A stretch of 64,000 bases of DNA from Ectopseudomonas mendocina (lineage in GTDB: Bacteria > Pseudomonadota > Gammaproteobacteria > Pseudomonadales > Pseudomonadaceae). The stretch covers positions 34,374 to 98,373 of the forward strand of contig NZ_VRYE01000014.1 of assembly GCF_008041835.1 (NCBI RefSeq). The letters run 5' to 3'. The translations under genes were made by a program, and so were the position numbers. Positions 26,186 to 35,727 of this stretch are shown in pieces (the first letter of the stretch is position 1; each line of letters starts with the position of its first letter). Below the pieces are notes generated by a model, which saw only the letters and a program-made list of their open reading frames with translations, was not told where the DNA came from and searched no databases.

Positions 26186-26767
26186 TCAGGCGCGTAGGCG
26201 CGACTGCTGCTCGATGCGGCTCTGCAGGCGATACAGATAGCCGAAGCCCTGCTCCCAGTAACGGTGCCCGGACTTCACGTTGATATGCCCGGCACCGCTC
26301 AGAATCGTCGCCTCGCTGCCCCAGGCCCGCGCCAGCTCCATGGCACGCAGGGCGCTGGCTGCGGCATCGTTATCGGAGCCCACCAGCAGGCTGGGAAAGG
26401 GCAGCAGATCGCGCGGCATCGGTGCGAAATTGCGTAGCGGCTCGGGGCAACCCGGGCGTTCCACATCAGCCGGCGCCACCAGCAGTGCGCCACGTACACG
26501 GCGCAGCAGTTCGAGCGGCGCCTGCGCCGCCCAGTGCGCCACCGTCACGCAAGCCAGGCTGTGGGCGATGAGGATAAGCGGGCGTGGATCGTCGGCAATC
26601 GCCTGGTTCAGCGCGGCCACCCAATCCGCGCGTTGCGGGTTGAGCCAGTCCTGCTGCTCGACCCGCGCGCTGTTGGGCAGGCTGCGCTGCCAATGGCTTT
26701 GCCAGTGTTCTGCGGACGAGCCCTGCCAGCCCGGCAGGATCAGATAACGGATTGCTTCGCTGGCCAT
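26186..26767 (-). CDS. RBBP9/YdeN-family alpha/beta hydrolase
   Basis: A 193-residue serine-hydrolase fold of the RBBP9/YdeN group. The nucleophile Ser lies in IAHSLACVTVAHW (about residue 70), the acid in VGSDNDAAAS and the His in GAGHINVKSGHRYWEQG. The N-terminal ILPGWQGSSAEHWQSHW is diagnostic for the family. Its substrate is unknown. It is divergent from oscA-sbp across an AT-rich promoter region and precedes the degenerate AAA+ gene, so these two may be co-expressed under sulfur limitation (inference). Confidence 0.9.
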   Translation of the reverse strand: MASEAIRYLILPGWQGSSAEHWQSHWQRSLPNSARVEQQDWLNPQRADWVAALNQAIADDPRPLILIAHSLACVTVAHWAAQAPLELLRRVRGALLVAPADVERPGCPEPLRNFAPMPRDLLPFPSLLVGSDNDAAASALRAMELARAWGSEATILSGAGHINVKSGHRYWEQGFGYLYRLQSRIEQQSRLRA

Positions 26768-26814
26768 AACGGCGCCTCCCTGAATCGAATGGCGTCAGTC
26801 TAGGCAGCATGAAC

Positions 26815-26940
26815 TGATTACAAAAAGAATAATAATTTATTTGCTTATTCCATAAATGCGCTTCCGGCGACCACTTATTATATTTCTAAAAAGCATATAA
26901 ATGTTCTTAAACAATATTTTTAAGAATATTTCCATCTCTC
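26815..26940. promoter_or_regulatory. AT-rich divergent sulfur-starvation promoter (likely CysB-controlled)
   Basis: A 125-base very AT-rich region between the hydrolase (minus) and oscA (plus). It contains GCTTATTCCATAAATGC at 26843-26859, a type of site seen upstream of CysB-dependent Pseudomonas genes. It also has a perfect 8-base inverted repeat TTCTTAAA (26904-26911) and TTTAAGAA (26919-26926) with a 7-base spacer. It probably drives oscA-sbp-cysTWA and perhaps the divergent pair. Confidence 0.6.
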
Positions 26941-27012
26941 TACTATCCGCTCCACGCCAGCGTCGGTACTCCATACCGCCGCCTTGGCGACCTATTCACA
27001 AGGAGCCTGGAA

Positions 27013-27195
27013 ATGACCGCGACGCTGGGAAACCTCGAAGGCCAGGATGAGGTCAGCATCCTGCGCGAGATCCAGACCGCCCTGCACGGCCTGAAATTCG
27101 GTTCGGTGGAAATCACCGTGCACAACGGCCAGGTCGTGCAGATCGAGCGCAAGGAAAAGATCCGCCTGCAACAACCGAGTACCAAGAACAGCTGA
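27013..27195 (+). CDS. oscA: OscA-like small protein (DUF2292/YezD family)
   Basis: A 60-residue cytoplasmic protein preceded by AAGGAG. The sequence (SILREIQTALHGLKFGSVEI, then NGQVVQIERKEKIRLQ) is that of the small gene always found just upstream of sbp in Pseudomonas, called oscA because mutants are impaired in using organosulfur compounds. Its biochemical role is not established. Position at the head of sbp-cysTWA fits control by sulfur supply. Confidence 0.9.
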   Translation: MTATLGNLEGQDEVSILREIQTALHGLKFGSVEITVHNGQVVQIERKEKIRLQQPSTKNS

Positions 27196-27297
27196 CACAT
27201 GATGCGGCCCGACTGGACCACCAGAGGGCTCGAGAAAGATCGCCCCGCCTGACAGCCAATACGCCAACACAAGAACTTCACAGTTAGGAGCTGCACC

Positions 27298-28296
27298 ATG
27301 TCCCTTCGTCGTTTTGCCCTGGCCGCGCTGGCCAGCAGTCTGATCGCCGGCCCGGTGGCCGCCGCACAAACCCTGCTCAACGTGTCCTACGACCCGACCC
27401 GTGAGCTGTACAGCGAATTCAACGCCGCCTTCAACACGCACTGGCAGGCCCAGGGCAACGAAGCGGTGACCATCCAGCAATCCCACGGTGGCTCGGGCAA
27501 ACAGGCCCGCGCAGTGATCGACGGCCTGCGCGCCGACGTGGTGACCCTGGCCCTGGCCGGCGATATCGACGAGCTGTACAAGCTCGGCAAGCTGATCCCG
27601 GAAAACTGGCAGGAGCGCCTGCCGGACGCCAGCACCCCCTACACCTCGACCATCGTGTTCCTGGTGCGCAAGGGCAACCCGAAAGGCCTGAAGGACTGGG
27701 ATGACCTGGTCAAGCCGGGCGTGGAAGTGATTACCCCGAACCCGAAAACCTCCGGTGGCGCACGCTGGAACTTCCTCGCCGCCTGGGCCTATGCCGAGCA
27801 GAAGTACGGCAGCGAAGCCGAGGCCAAGGCTTTCACCGAGAAGCTCTACAAGAACGTCCCGGTGCTCGATACCGGCGCCCGTGGCTCGACCATCACCTTC
27901 GTCAACAACGGTATCGGCGACGTGCTGCTGGCCTGGGAAAACGAAGCCTTCCTGGCGCTCAAGGAAGAAGGCGGGGAAAACTTCGAGATCGTCGCGCCGT
28001 CGCTGTCGATCCTCGCCGAACCGCCGGTGAGCGTGGTCGATCAGAACGTCGACAAGAAGGGCACCCGCAAAGTCGCCGAGGCCTACCTCAACTACCTGTA
28101 CAGCGAGGAAGGCCAGCGCATCGCCGCCAAGCACTTCTACCGTCCACGCAACCAGGCGGTGGCAGCCGAGTTCGCCGAACAGTTCCCGCAGCTCAAGCTG
28201 GTGACCATCGACAAGGATTTCGGTGGCTGGAAAACCGCGCAACCTAAGTTCTTCAACGATGGCGGCGTGTTCGACCAGATCTACCAGGCCCATTGA
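27298..28296 (+). CDS. sbp: Periplasmic sulfate-binding protein Sbp
   Basis: A 332-residue solute-binding protein with a signal peptide ending near residue 23 (AGPVAAA). The mature part has the Sbp forms of the ligand loops: [84 protein letters not shown] and WENEA. These differ consistently from the CysP-type protein at 8249-9265, so sulfate is the better guess for its ligand. It follows oscA by about 100 bases and feeds CysT/CysW/CysA. Confidence 0.95.
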   Translation: MSLRRFALAALASSLIAGPVAAAQTLLNVSYDPTRELYSEFNAAFNTHWQAQGNEAVTIQQSHGGSGKQARAVIDGLRADVVTLALAGDIDELYKLGKLIPENWQERLPDASTPYTSTIVFLVRKGNPKGLKDWDDLVKPGVEVITPNPKTSGGARWNFLAAWAYAEQKYGSEAEAKAFTEKLYKNVPVLDTGARGSTITFVNNGIGDVLLAWENEAFLALKEEGGENFEIVAPSLSILAEPPVSVVDQNVDKKGTRKVAEAYLNYLYSEEGQRIAAKHFYRPRNQAVAAEFAEQFPQLKLVTIDKDFGGWKTAQPKFFNDGGVFDQIYQAH

Positions 28297-28299
28297 TCC

Positions 28300-28377
28300 G
28301 TAGGGTGTGCCGCACGCACCAGCGGTCAATCGACACGCAGGTGGTGCGCACGAGCTAGGCGCCCCCGCGCACCCTAC
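28300..28377. repeat. Intergenic inverted repeat between sbp and cysT
   Basis: GTAGGGTGTGCCGCACGCAC at the left and GCGCACCCTAC at the right can pair, with TGGTGCGCAC inside. It belongs to the GTAGGGTGCGC repeat family and fills the 99-base gap. It may let a binding-protein transcript be more abundant than the permease part. Confidence 0.7.
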
Positions 28378-28395
28378 TTCGTACAGGTTCACTCC

Positions 28396-29214
28396 ATGTC
28401 TCGTCGTACTTCCCCCGTCATACCCGGCTTCGGGCTGACGCTGGGCTACACCCTGGTGTACCTCAGCCTGTTGGTGCTGATTCCCCTGGGTGCCATGTTC
28501 GTCCACGCGGCCCAGCTCACCTGGGATCAGTTCTGGGCCATCATTTCCTCACCGCGCGTGCTGGCCGCCCTGAAGCTGAGCTTCGGCACCGCCTTTCTCG
28601 CGGCCATCATCAACGGCGTGATCGGTACTCTGCTGGCCTGGGTGCTGGTGCGCTACACCTTCCCCGGTCGCAAGATCATCGAAGCGATGATCGACCTGCC
28701 GTTCGCCCTGCCCACCGCCGTTGCCGGTATCGCCCTCACCGCGCTCTATGCGCCTAACGGTTTGATCGGCCAGTTCGCCACATCCCTGGGTTTCAAGATC
28801 GCCTACACCCCGCTGGGCATCACCCTGGCGCTGACCTTCGTCACCCTGCCCTTCGTCGTGCGCACCCTGCAGCCGGTGCTGGCCGACATCCCCCGCGAGG
28901 TCGAGGAAGCCGCCGCCTGCCTCGGTGCCAAGCCGTTGCAGGTGGCTCGCCATGTGCTGCTGCCGGCGCTGCTGCCAGCCTGGCTGACCGGCTTCGCCCT
29001 GGCCTTCGCCCGTGGCGTTGGCGAATACGGCTCGGTGATCTTCATCGCCGGCAACATGCCGATGAAGACCGAGATCCTGCCGCTGCTGATCATGGTGCAG
29101 CTGGACCAGTACAACTACGCCGGCGCCACCGCCATCGGCGTGCTGATGCTGGTGGTGTCGTTCATCTTGCTGCTGCTGATCAACCTGCTGCAGCGCCGCA
29201 TCAGCCGTTCTTAA
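28396..29214 (+). CDS. cysT: Sulfate ABC transporter permease CysT (second set)
   Basis: A 272-residue inner-membrane permease beginning [20 protein letters not shown]. Typical family landmarks are the [18 protein letters not shown] segment and the EAA loop [20 protein letters not shown], followed by [20 protein letters not shown]. Together with CysW it forms the channel for sulfate delivered by Sbp. Its TAA stop is part of the ribosome site (TAAGGAG) of the following cysW. It is only distantly similar to the first CysT of this window. Confidence 0.95.
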   Translation: MSRRTSPVIPGFGLTLGYTLVYLSLLVLIPLGAMFVHAAQLTWDQFWAIISSPRVLAALKLSFGTAFLAAIINGVIGTLLAWVLVRYTFPGRKIIEAMIDLPFALPTAVAGIALTALYAPNGLIGQFATSLGFKIAYTPLGITLALTFVTLPFVVRTLQPVLADIPREVEEAAACLGAKPLQVARHVLLPALLPAWLTGFALAFARGVGEYGSVIFIAGNMPMKTEILPLLIMVQLDQYNYAGATAIGVLMLVVSFILLLLINLLQRRISRS

Positions 29215-29224
29215 GGAGCCAGGC

Positions 29225-30094
29225 ATGTCATCTGCAACCCTGACGGCCAGCGCCGCCAACAATGCCGCGCGCCGCGGTAACGCCCTGGGCCGCCGCCTGC
29301 TGATCATTTCGGCCTGGCTGGTGTTCGCCTTCTTCCTGCTGCCGTTGTTCGTGGTGGCGACCGAGGCGCTCAAACAGGGCGTCGGCGTGTTCGTCGCTTC
29401 GATCCTCGAACCCGACGCCATCAGCGCACTGAAACTGACCCTGCTCGCCGTGGGCATCGCCGTGCCACTCAACCTGGTGTTCGGCGTAGCCGCCGCCTGG
29501 TGTGTGAGCAAGTACGAGTTTCGCGGCAAGAGCATCCTGGTGACCCTGATCGACCTGCCGTTCTCGGTGTCGCCGGTGATCGCCGGTCTGATCTATGTGC
29601 TGCTGTTCGGTGCTCAGGGCTTCTTCGGCCCCTGGTTGCGTGAGCACGACATCCAGATCATCTTCGCCCTGCCCGGCATCGTCCTGGCCACGGTGTTCGT
29701 CACCGTGCCCTTCGTCGCCCGCGAGCTGATCCCGCTGATGCAGGAACAGGGCACGCAGGAGGAAGAGGCCGCGCGCCTGCTCGGTGCCAACGGCTGGCAG
29801 ATGTTCTGGCACGTGACCCTGCCCAATATCAAATGGGGCCTGATCTACGGCGTGGTGCTCTGTACCGCCCGGGCGATGGGCGAGTTCGGCGCGGTGTCGG
29901 TGGTCTCCGGGCACATCCGCGGCTACACCAATACGCTGCCGCTGCATGTCGAGATTCTCTACAACGAATACAATCACGTCGCCGCCTTCAGCGTTGCCAG
30001 CCTGCTGCTGCTTCTGGCGCTGTTCATCCTGCTGCTCAAGCAGTGGAGCGAATCCCGTATCAACCGCCGCAAAGCCAGTGCGGGCGAGGAATAA
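29225..30094 (+). CDS. cysW: Sulfate ABC transporter permease CysW (second set)
   Basis: A 289-residue inner-membrane permease. The N-terminus is longer than in the first CysW ([20 protein letters not shown] before the first membrane segment). It shows [20 protein letters not shown], the EAA loop [20 protein letters not shown] and [20 protein letters not shown], as expected for CysW. It is preceded by AAGGAG and lies two bases before cysA. It is part of the complete set with a matching ATPase. Confidence 0.95.
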   Translation: MSSATLTASAANNAARRGNALGRRLLIISAWLVFAFFLLPLFVVATEALKQGVGVFVASILEPDAISALKLTLLAVGIAVPLNLVFGVAAAWCVSKYEFRGKSILVTLIDLPFSVSPVIAGLIYVLLFGAQGFFGPWLREHDIQIIFALPGIVLATVFVTVPFVARELIPLMQEQGTQEEEAARLLGANGWQMFWHVTLPNIKWGLIYGVVLCTARAMGEFGAVSVVSGHIRGYTNTLPLHVEILYNEYNHVAAFSVASLLLLLALFILLLKQWSESRINRRKASAGEE

Positions 30095-30096
30095 AC

Positions 30097-31092
30097 ATGA
30101 GTATCGAAATCCGTAACGTCAGCAAGAACTTCAATGCGTTCAAGGCGCTGAACGAGATCAACCTGAACATCCAGAGCGGCGAGCTGGTCGCCCTGCTCGG
30201 CCCGTCCGGCTGCGGCAAGACCACCCTGCTGCGCATCATCGCCGGCCTGGAAACCCCGGACAGCGGCACCATCGAGTTCCACGGCGAAGACGTCTCCAAC
30301 CATGACGTGCGTGATCGCAACGTCGGCTTCGTGTTCCAGCACTACGCGCTGTTCCGCCACATGACGGTGTTCGATAACGTCGCCTTCGGCCTGCGCATGA
30401 AGCCCAAGCGCGAGCGCCCGAGCGAAGAGGTGATCCAGCAGAAGGTGCACGAGTTGCTCAACCTGGTGCAGCTCGACTGGCTCGGCGATCGCTACCCGGA
30501 GCAGCTCTCCGGCGGTCAGCGCCAGCGTATCGCCCTGGCCCGTGCCTTGGCGGTAGAACCGAAAGTACTGCTGCTCGACGAACCCTTCGGCGCACTGGAT
30601 GCCAAGGTACGCAAGGAGCTGCGCCGCTGGCTGGCGCGCCTGCACGAGGACGTGCACCTGACCAGCGTGTTCGTCACCCACGACCAGGAAGAAGCCATGG
30701 AAGTGGCCGACCGCATCGTGGTGATGAACAAGGGCGTGATCGAGCAGATCGGCACGCCGGCCGAGGTATACGAAAACCCGGCCAGCGATTTCGTCTACCA
30801 CTTCCTCGGTGATGCCAATCGCCTGTATGTGGGCAACGATCACCATGTGCTGTTCCGCCCGCACGAGGTCGACCTGGCCAGCGAACCGAGCCCGGAACAC
30901 AAGGCCGGCGAGGTGCGCGACATTCGTCTGCTCGGCGCCATCACCCGCATTACGCTGAAGGTCGAGGGCCAGGACGAGCTGATCGAGGCCGAGGTGGCCA
31001 AGGATCACCTGAGCCTGAACAACCTGGGCCGTGGCGCCACGCTGTACTTCAAGCCCAAGGGCGGCAAGCCGGTGAGCAACCCGGCCGGCTGA
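30097..31092 (+). CDS. cysA: Sulfate/thiosulfate ABC transporter ATP-binding protein CysA
   Basis: A 331-residue ATPase starting [20 protein letters not shown]. It has Walker [10 protein letters not shown] (about 35-43), Q loop [14 protein letters not shown], signature [15 protein letters not shown], Walker [13 protein letters not shown] and switch His ([13 protein letters not shown]), followed by a TOBE-like C-terminal regulatory part (about 240-330, [13 protein letters not shown]). It couples ATP hydrolysis to sulfate import. It is the only CysA in the window, so it might also energise the CysT/CysW pair at 6275-7938, which lacks one (inference). Confidence 0.95.
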   Translation: MSIEIRNVSKNFNAFKALNEINLNIQSGELVALLGPSGCGKTTLLRIIAGLETPDSGTIEFHGEDVSNHDVRDRNVGFVFQHYALFRHMTVFDNVAFGLRMKPKRERPSEEVIQQKVHELLNLVQLDWLGDRYPEQLSGGQRQRIALARALAVEPKVLLLDEPFGALDAKVRKELRRWLARLHEDVHLTSVFVTHDQEEAMEVADRIVVMNKGVIEQIGTPAEVYENPASDFVYHFLGDANRLYVGNDHHVLFRPHEVDLASEPSPEHKAGEVRDIRLLGAITRITLKVEGQDELIEAEVAKDHLSLNNLGRGATLYFKPKGGKPVSNPAG

Positions 31093-31411
31093 TCGCTCGC
31101 GGCCCGGAGCCGAACACGCTCCGGGCGCCCCCTCGCGCGTGACTGCCAGCGGCTGGCTGGCAGCCGCATCGCTCGCCTGTGCACGCCGCCCCCACCTCAG
31201 CGCATCTGCCCTTTGCAGCACCACTCAGCGCTGATACCAACAGCATCGAGCGCCCGCACAATCTGACGAAAAGCCCATGAACGGTAGCGATTTCCGACGA
31301 AATCACTCTTTTGGGTCATGCTACAGGGCGTCCGACGCAGTAGTCTTGGCGCTGCGTCCTTGACGCTGCCCACTGCATACCTGCTCAAAACAATAACAAG
31401 GAGCACCCCGG
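31093..31411. other. Intergenic gap with hairpin after cysA
   Basis: A perfect 9-base hairpin (GCCCGGAGC 31102-31110, GCTCCGGGC 31118-31126) follows cysA by ten bases but has no T run, so termination may be Rho-assisted. The remainder should contain the promoter of the exported-protein gene at 31412. Nothing else was recognised. Confidence 0.7.
31102..31126 (+). terminator. Hairpin downstream of cysA (no T run)
   Basis: GCCCGGAGC-CGAACAC-GCTCCGGGC forms a perfect 9-bp stem with a 7-base loop. The lack of a following T run lowers confidence that it is an intrinsic terminator. Confidence 0.5.
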
Positions 31412-32158
31412 ATGCGCTGTAAAGCACTGTTGCGCCATGCCGTTCTCTGGACGCTGGGCGTCTTCATCGGGCTCTCGCCGATGAACATCGCCCACGCCGT
31501 CAGCCTGCAGGAACAGATTCAGATACACGCCAGCCGCGCCACCAGCAGCCTGATGCTGTTACGTGGCGAAGGTTTCCAGAAGACTCACCAGCAACGCCTG
31601 GACGCCGACCTGACCGCGCTGGCGGGTGCCATGCAGAGCCTGGCGCAAGGCAACGCCGCACTTACCAGCGCCCATCAGGCACTCGTTACCCAATTGCGCA
31701 ACGGTGTTTCCTATGGCCCCGGCGAAGAGAATGTACCCTGGCGTTTCCCCGAAGACCTGAGCCGTGCCCTGCGCGACTTTCTCAGCGCCGCACGCGCCCT
31801 ACCCGGCGCCGAGGGCCAGAGCGAGCTGGCGGCGAAGATCGAATACCTCAGCGTGCAATACCTCAGCCGCTCCTACCTGGGCACCTTCGAGATCGCCCGC
31901 GAGCAGCCCGACACCTACCTCGGCCAGGACGAACGCCTGCTGCTGCCGGCCATCGACAAAGAGCTGCAGGCACTCCCGGCACAGTCCGATCCGCAGGTGG
32001 TCAAACTGCAGACCCGCTGGAGCTATCTACGCACGGCACTGGCCGATATGAACAGCCAGAGCAACACCCTGCAGAGCGTCTCCGGCCGCCCCTTCGCGCC
32101 CATCACCGTGGATCGCCATACCCGCGCGATGACGGCGCAGTGGATGGCGATGTTCTAG
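31412..32158 (+). CDS. Exported protein of unknown function
   Basis: A 248-residue protein that I do not recognise. A signal peptide ends near residue 29 (GLSPMNIAHA), so it is probably periplasmic. The rest looks all-helical, with leucine- and glutamine-rich stretches (DLTALAGAMQSLAQGNAAL, DLSRALRDFLSAARALPG), and ends VDRHTRAMTAQWMAMF. AAGGAG precedes the start. It sits between cysA and a convergent Mpo1-like gene, with its own upstream gap, so it is probably a separate transcript. No catalytic motif is evident; the helical pattern resembles sensor or chemoreceptor input domains, but this is only an impression. Confidence 0.8.
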   Translation: MRCKALLRHAVLWTLGVFIGLSPMNIAHAVSLQEQIQIHASRATSSLMLLRGEGFQKTHQQRLDADLTALAGAMQSLAQGNAALTSAHQALVTQLRNGVSYGPGEENVPWRFPEDLSRALRDFLSAARALPGAEGQSELAAKIEYLSVQYLSRSYLGTFEIAREQPDTYLGQDERLLLPAIDKELQALPAQSDPQVVKLQTRWSYLRTALADMNSQSNTLQSVSGRPFAPITVDRHTRAMTAQWMAMF

Positions 32159-32177
32159 AACTGCTCGCCGGTGACTT

Positions 32178-32202
32178 CGTAGGAGCCGCGCCCCGCGGCG
32201 AA
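32178..32202. repeat. REP-like repeat fragment
   Basis: A palindrome-bearing fragment of the GTAGGAGCCGCGCCCCGCGG type, between two convergent genes. It is probably a solitary REP and could contribute to termination. Confidence 0.6.
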
Positions 32203-32280
32203 TGGCGCCGGCAACGCCAATCGAGTGTCACGGCGACGATCATTTCGCGCCGGGGCGGCGTTCCTGCGGGTAGGGCAGAC

Positions 32281-32805
32281 TCAGGCCAGCGCCTTCTTCT
32301 CGCGGATGCAGGTCGGCCCGGCGCTTTCCACCACGGCCCGTTCGACCTCCTTGCGCAGGCCGAGCAGGAAGGCCAGCTCAGCGACCACGAACAGCGGGCC
32401 GACCACCAGCCCCATGACGTCATCGACGAACGCCGGCTTGCGCCCTTCGCAGTAGTGCCCGATGAACTGGATGATCCAGCCAACCACGAACAGGCCAATG
32501 CCTGCCGTCAGCCACAGGGCAGTGGAGGCAACCGCCAGGCTGGCACCGGCCCACAGGCACAGCCCCAGCAGTACGGCCATGAGCAGGCCGAAGCGGGTAT
32601 CCAGACGCAGATAGAACACGGCTGCCGCCAGGGCCGTCAGCGTGGCCGGCGCCAGCCACAGGCCGGCGATTGCGAAACCGGGCCGCGACAGCAACACGGC
32701 GACGGCCAGCACGATCATCGGGATGCCGATGAAATGGCTGGCGATATTGCGCCGGTCGCGGTGGTAGGCGGCATACTGCGCCAGGTGATCGACGAGGGTT
32801 TTCAT
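32281..32805 (-). CDS. Mpo1-like (DUF962) membrane protein
   Basis: A 174-residue inner-membrane protein, start MKTLVDHLAQYAAYHRDRRN at 32805. The signatures HRDRRNIASHFIGIPMIVLA and WIIQFIGHYCEGRKPAFVDD are diagnostic of the DUF962/YGL010w family, and about four to five helices separate them. The yeast member Mpo1 is an Fe(II)-dependent dioxygenase that alpha-oxidises 2-hydroxy fatty acids, and the conserved His residues visible here are those implicated in metal binding. The bacterial role is not established. It is divergent from a Crp-family regulator about 110 bases away. Confidence 0.9.
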   Translation of the reverse strand: MKTLVDHLAQYAAYHRDRRNIASHFIGIPMIVLAVAVLLSRPGFAIAGLWLAPATLTALAAAVFYLRLDTRFGLLMAVLLGLCLWAGASLAVASTALWLTAGIGLFVVGWIIQFIGHYCEGRKPAFVDDVMGLVVGPLFVVAELAFLLGLRKEVERAVVESAGPTCIREKKALA

Positions 32806-32917
32806 TGTTATCGTCCTCAGGTGTGAAACGGGCCTGAGCATGATCGCCTCGCCCAACGCCGCCGCACTGTCGGCTAGCCGACAATGGCCGCTGTGGCCAC
32901 AGCCTACAGGAGTCGTA

Positions 32918-33601
32918 ATGCCCGATCCGCGTCACTACCTCGGCCAACTGAGCCAGGGTCACTGGTTCGCTGCGCTGCCCCAGGCGCTGCGTCATACCCT
33001 GCTGGACATGGCCCAGGTGCAGCGTCTGGATGCCGGCCAGCGGCTGTTTCGCCGTGGCGACAAACCCAGCGGGCTGTATGCGGTGGTCGAAGGCGCGATG
33101 CGCGTCGGTGCGGTCAGCGAAACCGGCAAGGAAGCGCTGCTGACACTGGTCGAGCCGCCCTACTGGTTCGGCGAGATTTCCCTGTTCGATGGCCTGCCGC
33201 GCACCCACGATGCCTTCGCCGACAGCGCCAGCACCCTGCTGCTGTTGCCGCAGGCCGGACTGCTCGCCCTGCTCGAACGCGAGCCGCAGCACTGGCGCGA
33301 CTTCGCCCTGCTAATGAGCCACAAGCTGCGTCTGGCCTTTATCGCCCTGGAAGACATGAGCCTGCTGCCGGCCGCGCCGCGCCTGGCTCGGCGCCTGCTG
33401 TTGATCGCCGAGAACTACGGCGAGAGCGAGCCACGCCGCGTGCTGCACCTGGCCCAGGAACAACTGGCGCTGATGCTCTCGCTGTCACGCCAGACCACCA
33501 ACCAGATTCTCAAGGAGCTGCAGGCGCAGGGCGTGGTGCAACTCACCTATGGCGAGATCGAAATTCTCGACTTCGAGCGTCTGCGCCAGTTGGCCTCCTG
33601 A
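32918..33601 (+). CDS. Crp/Fnr-family transcriptional regulator
   Basis: A 227-residue regulator with a cyclic-nucleotide-binding fold at about 15-130 (RLFRRGDKPSGLYAVVEGAM, FGEISLFDGLPRTHDAFAD) and a Crp-type winged helix at about 150-220 (LAQEQLALMLSLSRQTTNQI). The phosphate-binding cassette is not a clean match for cAMP, and no Cys cluster for an iron-sulfur centre is seen. The effector is therefore unknown. The ATG at 32918 is preferred over the earlier in-frame start at 32840. The next gene follows after about 60 bases in the same direction. Confidence 0.9.
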   Translation: MPDPRHYLGQLSQGHWFAALPQALRHTLLDMAQVQRLDAGQRLFRRGDKPSGLYAVVEGAMRVGAVSETGKEALLTLVEPPYWFGEISLFDGLPRTHDAFADSASTLLLLPQAGLLALLEREPQHWRDFALLMSHKLRLAFIALEDMSLLPAAPRLARRLLLIAENYGESEPRRVLHLAQEQLALMLSLSRQTTNQILKELQAQGVVQLTYGEIEILDFERLRQLAS

Positions 33602-33662
33602 ACCGCTGGCGTCCTGCCACTGTCCAATCCCTGTCGTTTTTCTTGCAGGAAGTACCGCCCCG

Positions 33663-35627
33663 ATGCCAGACAATGCTCACGTTCCACTGCCCGCTGTGCT
33701 CGCCGGCCCGCTGCTGCGCCGCCTGGAGCCCGGCCGCCTGGTGCTGTGGCTGGTGGCCAGTGGCGAGCTGAACCTGCACCTGTGGCTGCAGCCCGAGGGC
33801 CAGGCGCAGCAGACGCATGCGCTGGACGAACACTGCCAGCAACTGCCGCTGGGCCGGCACGCCGTGCTGCACCTGATCGACCTGCCGCTCGAACAGGCAC
33901 TGCCACAGGACCAACGCATCGCCTACGACCTGCAGATCATCCACAGCGCGGGCGCGAAAGGCATGCGCGACTGGGCGCCGCACCTGCTCTACGATGGCGC
34001 TGAGCACGCTGATTTCGTCCTGCGCTCGCGCGTCGACCACCTGCTCCACGGCTCCTGCCGCAAGCCGCACCACGCCGCCGATGACGGCCTGCTCTGCGCC
34101 GACCGCCTGCTGGCAAGTCAGCCCGAAGCCGAGCAGCGTCCGGCGCTGCTGCTGATGAGCGGCGACCAGGTCTACGTCGATGACGTCGCCGGGCCGCTGC
34201 TCTGCGCCATCCACCAACTGATCGCCCGCCTCGGCCTGTTCGACGAGTTTCTCCAAGGCGCTGTGGTCGAAGACAGCCAGGCGCTCTACGCCAACCCGGT
34301 GGGTTATTACCAGCGCGCCGACCTGCTGCCGGCGGTGAAGAGCAACCAGACCCTGCGCGACAGGTTCTTCGGCGGTGTAGAGAAACCCGTCTTCACCAGC
34401 AACAGCGCCGACAACCATCTGGTGACCTTCGCCGAGATGATCGCCATGTACCTGCTGGTCTGGTCGCCAGTGCCCTGGACGCTGATCAGCGAACAGCCGC
34501 CGCCGCTGAGCGCAGAACAGCAGCAGCGTTATGCCCGTGAGCGCGAGCGCATCGATGCCTTCCGCCAGAGCCTCGGCCAGGCTGCACGGGTGTTCGCCCA
34601 CCTGCCGACGCTGATGATCTTCGACGACCACGACGTCACCGATGACTGGAACCTCTCCGCACGCTGGGAGCAGACCGCCTACGGCCACCCGTTCTCCAAA
34701 CGCATCATCGGCAACGCCCTGCTTGCCTACCTGCTGTGCCAGGGCTGGGGCAACAACCCCGATGTATTCGATGAGCCGCTGCAGGCCTTTGCCGACCTGC
34801 TGCAGCAGCGGCAGAACGAGCATCTGCGGGCCGCAGCGCAGGACGCGCTGATCGACCAATTGCTGCACTTCGAGCAATGGCACTACGTGCTACCGACCAC
34901 GCCCGCGCTGCTGGTGCTAGACACCCGCACGCGTCGCTGGCGCAGCGAAGGGCATCTGTCGAAACCCTCGGGGCTAATGGACTGGGAGGCACTGTGCGAC
35001 TTCCAGCAGGCACTGCTCGATCACCCCAGTTGCATCATCGTCTCGCCGGCGCCGATGTTCGGCGTGAAGCTGATCGAGGGCATCCAGAAGCTGTTCACCT
35101 ACGCCGGCCACCCGCTGATGGTCGATGCGGAAAACTGGATGGCCCATCGCGGCGCGGCCAGCGTGATGCTGAATATCTTCCGCCACTCGCGTACGCCGGG
35201 GGACTTCGTCATTCTCTCCGGCGACGTGCACTACTCCTTCGTCTACCGCGTGAGCATTCGCCACAAGCGTGCCAGCCCGACCATTTGGCAGATCACCAGC
35301 AGCGGCATCAAGAACGAATTTCCGGCCAGGCTGCTGGACTGGTTCGACCGCCTCAATCGCTGGCTCTACGCGCCCTGGTCGCCGCTCAACTGGCTGACCA
35401 AGCGCCGGCGCATGCGCGTCACCCCGCTGATCCCCGACCGCAGCCGCTCCGGCGAACGGCTGTGGAACGGTGCAGGCCTCGGCCAGGTGTTCTTCGACGA
35501 GCAGGGCCGACCCAAGCGCATCCTCCAGCTCAATGCCGATGGCTCGAAGCCGGTGACGTTCATCAGCGAACGCGAAGAGCGGCCGGCCCCCGCCACTACG
35601 CCTCGCAGTCGCAATGCTGCGCCTTAG
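33663..35627 (+). CDS. PhoD-like metallophosphatase family protein
   Basis: A 654-residue protein of the alkaline phosphatase D-like superfamily. Metal-binding landmarks are LLMSGDQVYVDDVAGPLL (about 155-175), MIFDDHDVTDDWN (about 320) and VILSGDVHYSFVYR (about 520). There is no signal peptide or Tat motif, in contrast to classic exported PhoD, so it may be cytoplasmic. The ATG at 33663 begins MPDNAHVPLPAVLAGPLLRR. Its TAG stop coincides with the first bases of a repeat element (35625-35727), so the original C-terminus may have been altered. The substrate is unknown. Confidence 0.88.
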   Translation: MPDNAHVPLPAVLAGPLLRRLEPGRLVLWLVASGELNLHLWLQPEGQAQQTHALDEHCQQLPLGRHAVLHLIDLPLEQALPQDQRIAYDLQIIHSAGAKGMRDWAPHLLYDGAEHADFVLRSRVDHLLHGSCRKPHHAADDGLLCADRLLASQPEAEQRPALLLMSGDQVYVDDVAGPLLCAIHQLIARLGLFDEFLQGAVVEDSQALYANPVGYYQRADLLPAVKSNQTLRDRFFGGVEKPVFTSNSADNHLVTFAEMIAMYLLVWSPVPWTLISEQPPPLSAEQQQRYARERERIDAFRQSLGQAARVFAHLPTLMIFDDHDVTDDWNLSARWEQTAYGHPFSKRIIGNALLAYLLCQGWGNNPDVFDEPLQAFADLLQQRQNEHLRAAAQDALIDQLLHFEQWHYVLPTTPALLVLDTRTRRWRSEGHLSKPSGLMDWEALCDFQQALLDHPSCIIVSPAPMFGVKLIEGIQKLFTYAGHPLMVDAENWMAHRGAASVMLNIFRHSRTPGDFVILSGDVHYSFVYRVSIRHKRASPTIWQITSSGIKNEFPARLLDWFDRLNRWLYAPWSPLNWLTKRRRMRVTPLIPDRSRSGERLWNGAGLGQVFFDEQGRPKRILQLNADGSKPVTFISEREERPAPATTPRSRNAAP

Positions 35628-35727
35628 GCTGTGCACGAAAAGGGCCTGCGCTTGGTGATGCTGCGTTGAAAACGGGCTCGTGCGCGAGCCCGGGCAATCA
35701 GTTCGACGAACTTTCGCCCAGCCCTAA
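35625..35727. repeat. 103-bp repeat element E1, copy 1
   Basis: Begins TAGGCTGTGCACGAAAAGGG and ends CTTTCGCCCAGCCCTAA, so its ends form an imperfect inverted repeat. By eye it differs from copy 2 (35914-36016) at about ten positions. The two copies are in direct orientation and flank a different repeat. Confidence 0.85.
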
